From: Neoscytalidium dimidiatum
Lineage: Eukaryota > Ascomycota > Dothideomycetes > Botryosphaeriales > Botryosphaeriaceae
Assembly (NCBI GenBank): GCA_037367355.1
Contig: CM074695.1
Span: forward strand, 2,852,001 to 2,916,000
Direction: 5' to 3'
Length of the DNA: 64,000 nt
The notes under the pieces: model-generated
Databases searched by the model: none
Told to the model about the DNA's origin: nothing
The model's input: the letters and a program-made list of their open reading frames with translations, nothing else
Translations under genes and position numbers: made by a program
In this document: piece by piece, positions 21,867-31,909 of the stretch
Position numbering within the stretch: position 1 is the first letter of the stretch
Layout of the letters: each line of letters starts with the position of its first letter

Positions 21867-23090
21867 GGAAGATTTGTTTAGCTCTTTTTTTTTTGAAAAG
21901 CGCATTTGATGGGCGTTTTTGCGTGGGACTTTCGCTCGTGGCGAATACGATCTGGAAGGGAAAGAAAGAGATGGGAGACGGACGTGCCCCCGGTTCACGT
22001 TTTGTGCATTTTTCGAAGCATTGCGCTTGCATTGGAAATGGGGAAACGGTTTTTTGAAGAGCACGATAATTGTATTGAGCGAGCGCCGCTTAGACTCTTT
22101 GAGAGGTCCTTTATTTGTTGTTTCTTGGTTTTTGGATTGATAACCAAGCCATTCGCTATTTTGATATCCGAACTTTTTTTTTTTTCTTAGCTCACGAGAG
22201 CTGTTTAGGTTTTGAAATACATCCTTTCCTCTGAAAACAATTAGTCAGGTGCATGTGCCGCCAAGCGATACCCTGGACCTTTTGCGATCTTTCCAAAAAA
22301 GATACACCAAGATTGTTAAACAGAAATGCCGATGGGATGCCTCACTTTGTTTGGAGCACTTTTGGGTATAGTGTATCATGAGACGGCAAACCCACACTCT
22401 TATGGCCATTCCACCAGGTTCAAGTACGATTCTCATCTCTCGAACATAGACTTCGGCTAAAGTTGTTTCCACTTCATCTGCAAACCCCTGGTCCTAGGAT
22501 AAGCATATCCTCTCGTAGATCTCAACACCTTCGAGACCATTTTGCAAACGGTTAGAAAGATGAGTTTGCTCCTTCGAGATGAAGAAGATCGCATCCTCAC
22601 AGAATTGTGAACCTTCCGTGGAAGATTGGGTTCTGTCACCGGTTCGTCGACTCCCGATGTATCGCGTTGAGACTTCCTATCCCGGGAATAACCGGTACTG
22701 TCCATCCTAGTCAGGGTTTGTCGGATGTCGCCGGTGCGTTCGAAACGATGACAAGGTTGACACTGCCATTGTCACGTTCTGGTGATTGAGCTTTGTTCCT
22801 TCTAGGATAATTTGATAAAACAAAAGCCAGTTCCTCCAGTATACCTGACGTCGAGAAAATTTGGAGTACGTAGAAGTTAAATACGACCCAACGGTGTATA
22901 TGGGAGCCTCTGCTCCAAAGCAGAGAGGCGCAATGATTCGAGTTCTCCGCTGGGTCCGTTGAAACCAGTGCCAGAAAGTTCAACAATACAAGCATCAAGG
23001 GCGCTTGTGATTCCAACTTAACCAACCCAGCGCTGCTATGCTCACTTTCGACGAGAGCAATCATTCTCGACGCATGGAACGACTGTAGCT
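21867..23090. other. convergent intergenic region KEI1 / Zn2Cys6 regulator
   Basis: This 1.2-kb stretch is bounded by two gene ends. It contains T-rich runs (for example 22173-22186) and no open frame with recognisable content or good splice signals. Confidence 0.45.
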
Positions 23091-25424
23091 CTACAACACG
23101 TCGCTGATTGGTTCACCGCTCTCGGGATCAATCTTAAACTCGCCATTTCCGAATAGGCGCATGAGAGCTGGTGGCCATTGCTCAGGTCCAACTGGGACGT
23201 GGGTTCCAGGTGGCATCACCGTCCCTTGCATTTCCATAGCCTCTACCGGCACCGGCTGCTGTTGATCATCAACAGACATGGGCCCGCTAAAGTAAGTCTG
23301 TTTCGGTATGAACTGCCATGACGGGGAATCTAGGCGAATGCTATCTTGGTTAAAGAGAGCCCAGGGATTCGTTTCCTCAGCATTCTCTGCAGTGGCGACG
23401 TGTGCTGTGTTCTGATTGCTCGAGGGGCTTGTCGGTGGAGTTCGGAGGCGCTGGAGGTCAGTTTCAAGTCGGGAAGCCAGTTGATGGCGAAGACTTGGTG
23501 GAGGTTGGCTTGTTTTTTGAAGGGTGAGGAGATGTGACTGGATGAGGCGGAGATCTTATTGATTTTCAGCATGTGTGACACGGATCCGTGAGATGTGTTT
23601 ATGCCTTACCATCAGATTCTCCAGTGCCATCCTCCATTCCCTGAAGGACCAATAGCGCCGCCCACGTTATCATCTAGAAGAATGTTATAATATGTCCAGG
23701 GGCGTTATCGAAGCAGAAACCTACCACTAGGTCCCAGTTACTCCAGATTCCGTGGTCGTCGTTATGCAATCTCAAAGCGGCACGTGCAGAGAGTAAAAGT
23801 TCCTGGCGTTCAGCTGATGCTACATTCCGAGCAAACATGTCGAAACCCCGGGCTGGATGATAGATAGATAGTACAAACAGCCGTTGAAGTATGTATTGAC
23901 GGAACAAAGCTAGATTGGGATTCTCAATGGCGGACGGGCCTACAGCATATCAGCCATCTGGCATTGGCGTTAAGTGGTGGCACAGCTGAGCTTACGAGAC
24001 ACTCCGCTATACCGGACGAGCCAATCATCGAGTTGTCGGGCCCAGTGTTTTATGACGCCAAGATCATTTTCCGTGAATGGTGTGGCGGCCTGACCGGACC
24101 GGTTGGCTTCATTTGAGAATATGAAAGACCATATTGTAGGTACTCCCCGACCAGTAAAGTGACTAAGTCCGATGTGCATCATCTGGGTCAGGTGGTCGTA
24201 CGGATCTCCACCCGAAGTTTGCAGCTGCAGGAGAGAAGCCAAAGGGGCTTTCCGGGGTAGGATTGGACAAGACATGTACAGAGACGCATGTTCCAGATCA
24301 ATAATCTGAAGCCCTCTGAAGAGGCCACACCATTCTCGAGATCTCTCATCGATATTCATTGGGCAATAGTCAAGGAGAATTCTGTAACCAATCGATATCC
24401 AGATACCAGTCTCTTTGATATAGGCTTCTGCAACGAGGCCGGCCAGAATCAAGCCGAGAACATCCTGAAATGCACGTTGCTCATCGCTCAGGTTCTCGTC
24501 CTTGATTGGCTCAGTTGAACGCGGAGATGGGACGGAAAGATCGGCAATGGCGCTGCATGTCAGGACGAAATAGTCCGGAGCTAGAGCGGCGACGTCCGGG
24601 GCAGGGTGATGAAGAGCGGAAACATATAGCACAGATGCAAGAAGCAAGGGTGTCGGAGACGAAAACGTCTGCTTCTTTGACAGAAAGTGGAGGCCAGGCA
24701 CATTGTCATGAAATCTGTGTGTGCGTTAGATGGGGCGGAATCGGTGGCCAGTAGGCGCTTGACTCACGAAGTCCACAGCTGTTTCATTACCGAGGGCGCC
24801 CAAATCCTGTCATTCTGAGGCTGCCTTGCAAGGCACCTGAGCAGAGAGACAGCTGGTTTGAGGCCGTTGAACTCCGGGTCGTCATCATCCTCAAGGGAGT
24901 GAGAGCCTGAAGGGCCGGCGTCGGTCTGACTTCCCGGAGAGGAGTGGGCTGCCTTGCTGGACGGTCGGATGCCGAGTAGAGCTTCGATAACTTCCAGCCG
25001 ACCGAGAACCGAACCAGGGTCGGTGATAGAGGAGCGTCTGTCTTGGTCGGGTCTCACATCAACCGGCTCCCTTATTATGGCGGCCTTGCGAGTTTAGCAT
25101 GTAGTGGATCGGGAAATGTGGAGATATTCGCCGTACATTTGCGCGCGGCTTGAATATGCAGTCGATTTTCTGAACGCGGCAACGCCTGCATACAGTTGAG
25201 CCCGGCTCGACCTGGCATTTCATCTGGATGCAAAGTTAGGCGAATGATAGGCACTCAGGCGACCGCAGCGAACCTTTTGGCGCCGACAGTTGACTGGCAG
25301 GTGCGGGTCAGTACGAGGATAGCACAAGAGGGGCAAGAGCGCTGGAGGAATGCTTAGCCGACTTACCGCATGCTTTGGTGGGCTTGGGCCCTATGATGAT
25401 ACTTTCTTGCGGCTTGGATGCCAT
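23091..25424 (-). CDS. Zn(II)2Cys6 fungal transcription factor
   Basis: Eight exons (25424-25367, 25293-25274, 25223-25137, 25084-24768, 24714-23996, 23939-23725, 23673-23610, 23554-23091) give 647 aa. The zinc cluster has cysteines at residues 19, 22, 29, 38, 41 and 48, in the C-x2-C-x6-C-x8-C-x2-C-x6-C spacing of Gal4-type DNA-binding domains. Its first cysteine is in exon 1, the second in the 20-nt exon 2 and the rest in exon 3. A Ser/Asp-rich linker precedes a mostly helical middle region (LLLASVLYVSALHHP, DVLGLILAGLVAEAYI, FRGLQIIDLEHASLYM), consistent with a fungal regulatory (MHR-like) domain. The C-terminus is Gln/Pro-rich and could activate. It is expected in the nucleus. The target genes are not evident. 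It is head-to-head with the hexokinase-family gene, which could be co-regulated, but nothing shows that. Confidence 0.88.
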
Positions 25425-26352
25425 ATTACGACACCATTGGAAGGATGATGGTCATGTTGTGGTGCCAGTAGATGCGCGGGTGACGCGCTGCGCGGGGACG
25501 TTCTCGGCTGCCGCAGCTTCCCGCTGAACGCTGCAGGGCCCTGCCAGCTTGGGAAGTCTGGAAGCCGCTCGCTCCCTGGCCACAACATTCTTTTTTCACG
25601 CACCATGACACATGCTGCCCGTGCTGTATTGCCTTTGCCTCATCGAAGAGCATCCGCATAACTCGACGATAGTGCACTGCTATTGATTCTGTCTCCAATC
25701 TCGAATGGTAATCGCCCTGGCGAAACTACGCGGGAACGCAATGATACCTCCGTGAGGGGAAGCCGGCCGGGGCGATAGCTAGAGTCTCCGGACGATGACC
25801 ACAAAATATAGCACGCCAATGCAGGTTCCCGCCCATTTTAAGCTTACAGTGGATCCCTTTTTCTGAGGACCCGAGACCCGTTCTCTCGTCGGTCATAACT
25901 CCGATAATCGCGGACATATGCAATACACGATCCATCTACTGCGACGTCCGATACACTGAGACCAGGCACGATGCAACCAACCCCTACATCTATGTGGCCC
26001 ACGAACACAAGGTTGCAGTCGAAGGGGTGCGGCTGGTAATATCGGCTTTGGACGACCTCAAGCACGCAGCATAGAGATTGGCTCGCTCGGCAATATGCGG
26101 AAAAACCGGTGATGGTCCCCGATAAGGCCGGCCCTCTACCACGCAGCGCCTATTCGGTGGGAGCATGTCCGACGAAGGCCTGAACAACTGGACTATGTTC
26201 GCCGGCTCCTGCAGCCACATTCCCCGCAGGCCCGGGGGCCTCAGGGCCATCGTCCCATCATTTCATGCGATCTAGGATCGTCCATTTCCTGCACACATTC
26301 CTTACACCTTGTCATTCCTTTTGCTGCCTGGAGACATCACGTTGACTTGGCA
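25425..26352. promoter_or_regulatory. shared head-to-head promoter region Zn2Cys6 regulator / hexokinase
   Basis: A 928-bp gap lies between divergent starts, with no supported exon. It must contain both promoters. Confidence 0.45.
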
Positions 26353-28087
26353 ATGGGAGCCAAGTCTTCGAGGATAGCAAGGAAGCCCGTGGTCGCGGAA
26401 GCAAGGCGCATCGCGGCCAACTTCGAACTATCTCCTGAAGATGTACAGAGAACAGTGAAGCACTTCGTGCGGCAGATGGGTATATATCTATCCGTTATCA
26501 TCCTCACATACGATAGACTGACATCTATTTTCTCAGAGGATGGACTTGCCAAAGATGGAGATACTTTGATCCCCTCCTACGTTACCGCACTACCAACCGG
26601 AACAGAGAAGGTGCACTCCTTGGTCTTCAATTACCGGCTCTGCATGTACTAACGTTACAACTACAATGCAGGGCATTTGTCTTGCTGTAGACATTGGAGG
26701 CACTAATTGTCGCGTTTGCAGCGTCGAGCTCCATGGAGACCGGACTTTCTCCATAAAGCAGACTAAGACTACTATACCTTCGGACCTACGGATCGGCAGC
26801 AATTCTGCGGATCTCTTCGCATTTATCGCACGAGAAGTAGAAATTTTTCTGAAAAAACATTACAACAGTAAATATGAGGCATTCAGAGCACGCGGTCGGG
26901 ACAGTCCGCTTGTGGGAAACGAATCTGGTCGGCAGGACCACCTACCGTTAGGTTTCACTTTCGGCTTTACTTTTCAGCAGACTGCCATCGATAGAGGCAT
27001 CATGGCGCGATGGGACAAAGGCTTTGACATTCCGGATACGATTGGCAAAGACGTTTGTGCCCTCCTGCAAGAAGAAATCGACAAACTAGACATCCCAGTT
27101 CGTGTTACAGCGTTGGCAAACGACACGGTCGGGACTCTAATGGCGCGGGCCTACACCTCTCCCCAGAACGGACTCTCCATCCTTGGAGCGGTCTTTGGGA
27201 CAGGCACCAATGGCGCATATATCGAAAAGATGAGTAACGTCACAAGACTGGGCCGATCGAAGACGCAAGAAGAAATCATGATTATTAATACGGAATGGGG
27301 CTCGTTTGACGAAACTTTGGTCGTCCTGCCACGTACACCGTATGATGAAGCCCTCGACAAGTCGGACATTCATCCCGGAGAGCAAATGTTCGAAAAGCGT
27401 GTCAGTGGGATGTACCTCGGAGAACTTTTCCGCCTTGCTCTCCTCACGATCTCTGAAAAGCCTAACCTGGGCCTTTTCAAGAGCACTTCGAAGGCTGGCC
27501 TCCCAAAAACGTCTCCTCTCTACAAACGGTACGGAGTCGACACAAGCATGATGAGCACTATCGAATCCGATAACTCTACAATGCTATCGACTACTCGACG
27601 CTGCCTGGAGAAAGAATTTGGTGTCGTTCGAGCATCTCTCGAGGATGCTGTAGTTGCCAAGATCGTTGTACATGCCATTGGGCGTCGAGCGGCGAGGTTG
27701 GGTGGCGCTGCTATAGCTGCTGTTGTCATTAAAACAGGCAGCCTAAAAACTCCGGTTGAAAAGGCAAAATACCTTGATGTCGGAGTCGAGGGTTCGTTGG
27801 TGGAACATTATCCTGGGTTTGAGGAGGATATTCGCAGCTCGTTGCGTGATGTCCCCGAAATTGGGGTTTCTGGAGAAAGGAGAATTCGCATTGCACTTGC
27901 AAAAGATGGTAGCGGCGTTGGAGCAGCGCTCATCGCAATGGTAGCTGACAAGCAGAAGATACGAGCTGTTGAAACTGTAAATAAGCGCGACGACGGAGAA
28001 GCGCGTAAAACCCTAGAGGTCGTGCATGAGACGGGCATGTTCGGGACGGCCGATGGTGCTGTCGGTGGGACGAATGTTGCAGATTGA
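26353..28087 (+). CDS. hexokinase-family protein, possibly non-catalytic regulator
   Basis: Three exons (26353-26479, 26537-26610, 26672-28087) give 538 aa, longer than typical fungal hexokinases (about 490). The phosphate-1 loop LAVDIGGTNCRV, catalytic Asp218 in ANDTVGTL, GTGTNGAY, Glu275 in NTEWGSFD and FEKRVSGMYLGE are all present. However, the sugar-contact Ser of the usual TFSFP motif is Gly165 (TFGFTF), and the Thr of the usual W-T-K-G-F is Asp182 (RWDKGF; the Lys is kept). Two conserved glucose contacts are therefore replaced. Aspergillus nidulans has hexokinase-like proteins HxkC/XprF and HxkD described as non-catalytic regulators, and this gene could be of that kind. The Lys/Arg-rich N-terminus differs from metabolic hexokinases. 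A good branch site (TACTAAC) precedes exon 3. The ORF frame extends upstream only from a TTG, so the first ATG is used. Confidence 0.9.
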
Positions 28088-28219
28088 AATACCTTGCGCG
28101 AAGACTTGTACATATGCAGGAATAGGAGCCATAATACCTACTCCAGAATGATATGTCTTGATTGGTGCTCTTGGAATATTTCCAACTCGTCTCTCGTAAT
28201 CCATTCCTCAAAGTCACCG

Positions 28220-28950
28220 CTACATTGGTATCCTTCTTATTTCCTCTATTGTCCAGTATTTCCGCATATTTTCCGCACCTAGTTCCTTAACCTCATCATC
28301 CAAATGTTGCCAAAGAACTTTCCCAAAAGAGTCAAGGGTCTCTTTCAGCTTATCCATTCTGAGCTCGTCTTCACCTCGCCTGCAATCCTCTAGATACTTT
28401 TCAAGCTTTTCCAACCCCTTGTGAATTTGCTTGTGCTGCGTCAAAAGTTCCAACTCTTTCCGAAAAGCGGGCATCTTCTTCGCTAGAATAGGAAATATGT
28501 GGTGCTCCTCGATGTTGTGGTGCATCTCGAGGTGGTGGCAGAAGTCAAGACCAAGGCCAATGAATTGGCGGATAGACATGCCCGAGGGACGCTTGTTGTT
28601 TTCGCAGGCCGTATACATGATTGTCCAAGAGTGACGAAAGTTGTTGTGCTAGGATCATGGGTCTTGTGAGTACACGATATACACAAGTGGACTTCAGGTA
28701 GCCAAGCAACTACACTTACAAAATAATCCATGTGTTCAGCCAAGCGATTATACTGCCGAAACTCATGCGGGCTGAGCTTGGGTGATTCTTGCTCCGTGGG
28801 CTTTGCAGCCTGCGCAGACGCTGCACTTTCCGCCTGACTTTCGGCCATGGCAGTTGTGTCTGAGAAGTAGTGGTGATGTGGTCTGCTAGAGAGGTGCCTG
28901 GGGCGCAGGACGTGGGGTAGATAAAGGCGCCGGGGCGCACGACACAGCAT
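28220..28950 (-). CDS. hemerythrin-like (HHE domain) protein, probably mitochondrial
   Basis: Two exons (28950-28720 and 28648-28220) give 219 aa. The first ~35 residues are rich in Arg and His with no acidic residue (MLCRAPRRLYLPHVLRPRHL), which suggests mitochondrial import. The HHE domain is a helical bundle with candidate iron ligands. They lie in HMDYFHNNFRHSW (across the intron), DFCHHLEMHHNIEEHHIFP, LTQHKQIHKGL and LWQHLDDEVKEL. Hemerythrin-like proteins bind a di-iron centre and take part in O2, NO or iron handling. The start is the first ATG; the open frame extends upstream only from a TTG. It is divergent from LIA1, another di-iron protein, and convergent with the hexokinase gene. 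Confidence 0.85.
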
Positions 28951-29382
28951 GGGAGCCAAAGAGAGTCGACATTACGAGAAGCAAGGCCGGGGCTTTGAAA
29001 TCAGCGCGCTCAAGTGGGACTGTCCGTTACACACGCCGGCATCCCGCCAGGCCGTTTGCCCCGTCCGCTCGGCAGTCAGGTAGCTCACGCGGTAGATCCC
29101 CGTGCGCGCTTCAGAAAGGCCGACCCCTGACATCTGAAGCGCCGAGGCCGCAACCGCTACTGGGCAATTTTATGGCGCGGCCGACTTTCCATCTAGACAA
29201 GGAGGAACAGGCGGCAACGACTTGATCCAATTGGGCTCGGCCCCTCCACCCCGCGCAGATCGGTCATCCATCTCAATTTTCCAAAATCTCTCTCCTCCAT
29301 ATCTTATCACCACATCACCAGATCTTGACCATTTTATACCTCTGCGTTCCTGCCTCCGAATTTTCTCGAGCAAATCTCTATA
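28951..29382. promoter_or_regulatory. shared head-to-head promoter region hemerythrin-like / LIA1
   Basis: This 432-bp gap carries a palindromic CCAATTGG at 29227-29234, which reads as a CCAAT box in both directions. An A/T-rich TTTATACC lies about 45 nt before the LIA1 start. CCAAT boxes are bound by the HAP complex, which in fungi helps regulate iron and respiratory genes. Confidence 0.5.
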
Positions 29383-30459
29383 ATGGCGCCCGCAGCAATC
29401 GACACCTCCAGCGACACCGCTGCGCCCGACGCAACCGTCCTCGCACTGCGCAAAACTCTCGTCTCCGAGGCGGAGCCGCTGGCTCGCCGCTTCCGCGCGC
29501 TCTTCTCACTCAAGCACCTCGCATGCCAGACGCCGGTGACTCCACAGGTCTTGCAAGCTATCGATGCCATAGCTGCTGGCTTCAGCTCTTCGTCGGCCCT
29601 GCTCAAGCACGAGCTGGCCTACTGCCTCGGACAGTCGCGCAACCCGCACTCAGTTCCCTACCTGAATGCCGTGCTCGAGGATAAGCAGGAAGATGCCATG
29701 TGCCGGCACGAGGCCGCCGAGGCCCTGGGTGCCCTGGGCTACGAGGAGAGCTTGGAGCTACTGCGCCGCCTGAGGGATGCCCCCGATGAGCCCGACGTCA
29801 TCACCGAGACTTGCGACATCGCTGTCGCCAGGATTGAGTGGGAGCACTCGAAGGAGAGGGAGAGTGAGAAACTCAGGCAGAGGTATAGTGGCGCCACATC
29901 ATGAATGATCATTCGACTGGGGCTAATTGGACTTCGCAGCGACTTCGCTTCTATCGATCCCGCTCCTCCGATGCCGCAAGAGTCCCAGCAGCCCTCCATT
30001 GAAGAGCTCGAGAAGACTCTGATGGACACCACACTGCCTCTATTTAAGCGCTACCGTGCTATGTTTGCTCTCCGCGACCTTGCCTCCCCCCCGGACCTCC
30101 CTACTGCCGTTCCCGCCGTAAATGCTCTTGCCAAAGGTCTGCGCGACTCTTCGGCCCTCTTCCGTCACGAAGTAGCTTTCGTCTTCGGCCAGTTGGGTCA
30201 CCCGGCTTCGATTCCCGCATTGACCGAGACACTCTCGGATACCAAGGAAGCTGGCATGGTTCGCCATGAGGCCGCTGAGGCTCTTGGCAGTCTTGGCGAC
30301 GAGGAAGGTGTTGAAGAGACCTTGAAGAAGTTTGTGAACGATCCTGAGCAGGTCGTTAGGGATAGCATTATCGTTGCGCTTGACATGGCTGAATTCGAGA
30401 AGAGCGGCCAGGTTGAGTATGCTATTGTTCCCGGCAAGGAGGAGGCTGTTGTTGCTTAG
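29383..30459 (+). CDS. LIA1: deoxyhypusine hydroxylase
   Basis: The enzyme hydroxylates deoxyhypusine on eIF5A and completes hypusine formation. Two exons (29383-29882 and 29940-30459) give 339 aa. The protein is two mirrored sets of HEAT-like repeats. All four His-Glu pairs that bind the di-iron centre are present: H76/E77 ([10 protein letters not shown]), H109/E110 (RHEAAEALG), H243/E244 ([10 protein letters not shown]) and H276/E277 (RHEAAEALG). The two halves are joined by a linker that spans the intron ([16 protein letters not shown]). It is divergent from the hemerythrin-like gene and convergent with RPA12, whose stop is 185 nt away. Confidence 0.95.
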
Positions 30460-30644
30460 ACCACAATTATTCTATGCCTCGATGGCACGTTTTTGTATAG
30501 GCGTTTTGGACTAATGGTCTAGAGGAAAAGCATTCTAAACAGCAAGGGTATATCGCTGGATTGGGTGGTCCGAGTGGAAAGCATCGTATATATGAGAAGC
30601 ATGATACCAAAGTATGAACCAGCAAGCAGAAAGAAATCTTGTGT

Positions 30645-31299
30645 TCAATTGTTCGCGTTCCACCTGCAACCACGTCAGCGTGCATGAAGACAAAGAGTAA
30701 TCGCAGGTGCCATACTTATGGCCACAATCGCATGTATAGAAGACCGTGCTTCCTTCGTCTGCACTACGCAGCTGCTGTGTATAGTATCGGACTTCTTCTC
30801 TGCCGCATTTCTCGCACGTCTGCCTAATGGTAGCATCCGTCTGCATATCTTCCTCGGTGAGGGTCTGGACTTCGGAACGTTTGTCTCGGAGCGAAGAAGG
30901 GAACGACGACGGCTTCGAATGGGTCACGATGGTCTTGGCGGCAGTATCTGGGAAATATGTGAGCTTATACCGTCGCAATCGCACTTGAGCGCCGGTGAAT
31001 ACGAGCAAAGGGAAATGAAAGAGCAAGGCAGTACGAAAAGTAAGAGCTAAGGTGACATATGCAAAACCCAACACAAAGATCCAATCAAGGAACCTTGGAC
31101 AACCAAAGTGAAGTGCGCGGAGATAGGTGCGGAAAAGACATCGGAGACTCTTGGGCGGTGTCAGCAAGAAGCGGGGAAGCGCACCTTTGCAAGATGCGCC
31201 GCAGACGTCGCAGATCAAAGTAGCTTTTGAGTCGCCAGTGCTACCATCGAGGAGGTTACCACAATCGGTACAGAAAACAAGCGAACCGATGGCCGACAT
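30645..31299 (-). CDS. RPA12: RNA polymerase I subunit A12.2 (Rpa12)
   Basis: Rpa12 is a small zinc-ribbon subunit of RNA polymerase I; its C-terminal TFIIS-like ribbon supports transcript cleavage. Three exons (31299-31185, 30947-30716, 30663-30645) give 121 aa, the usual length. The N-terminal ribbon has CTDCGNLL and LICDVCGASC. The C-terminal ribbon has CEKCGREEVRYYTQQLRSADEGSTVFYT with the acidic DE pair expected at the cleavage centre. The open frame continues past the last donor, but a 52-nt intron lets the protein end HKWNANN, like other Rpa12 proteins (usual ending xNTNN). One oddity: the last cysteine pair reads C-D-C (CxC) rather than CxxC. The start is the first ATG; the upstream open frame begins with TTG. 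Confidence 0.92.
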
Positions 31300-31909
31300 T
31301 GCGAAAGGAGAGTTCGAATAGCGGCGACTGCTAGGACTCCGAGACAATGAGCAAGTAAGTTGAGGGTATCACGAAAAAGTCTTGGGCGGTGTTGGAGATG
31401 GCTGCCGGAGATCTTAGGATTTTCCCCGGCGACAGGGATTGCGCGCGCCAAAATAAGTCATGGCCGCATTTTCTGTGGGAGGGACACGCACGGATGGCAA
31501 CGAGGAGGCCTCAGCCCTACAAGCCCGAGTCGCGCATGCGCGCTAGGTGGTTCACCAAAGCCATCTCCAACCTACTCTGCCGCCACCTACTGCTCAAGCT
31601 TCCGCTCGCAGAAACCCTTTCTGCAGTCTCACGCCTCGTTCCATCCAGTGCTGCCATCTCCTCTGCTGGAATGGCCACCGGACACCGACCGTAGCGGCCA
31701 AAGTGTCCCACCACCTTCGCGCCGCGCCGCAACACCTCCGCCGACCACCTCCGACGCCTTTGTCCCGCCGTCTCTAGCAACACCACGAATGCAGCGCGCA
31801 GAGTTATACCGGCCTTTCTCCCAAAATCTCTTTTCCCCCGAAAGTTACAGCGACCCCTTTTCGACAGATCTCAGTCGATAGTCACGGTCACCGTCCGGAC
31901 TGCACAACC
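31300..31909. promoter_or_regulatory. shared head-to-head promoter region RPA12 / SCC2
   Basis: A 610-bp gap lies between divergent starts. An open frame at 31360-31881 is present, but it has no recognisable content and ends just before the SCC2 start. Confidence 0.45.

Noticed and set aside
30535..30712. Extended C-terminus of Rpa12 in the unspliced frame
   Set aside because: Splicing the 52-nt intron gives the short HKWNANN end and a family-typical 121 aa; the extension has no similarity to Rpa12.
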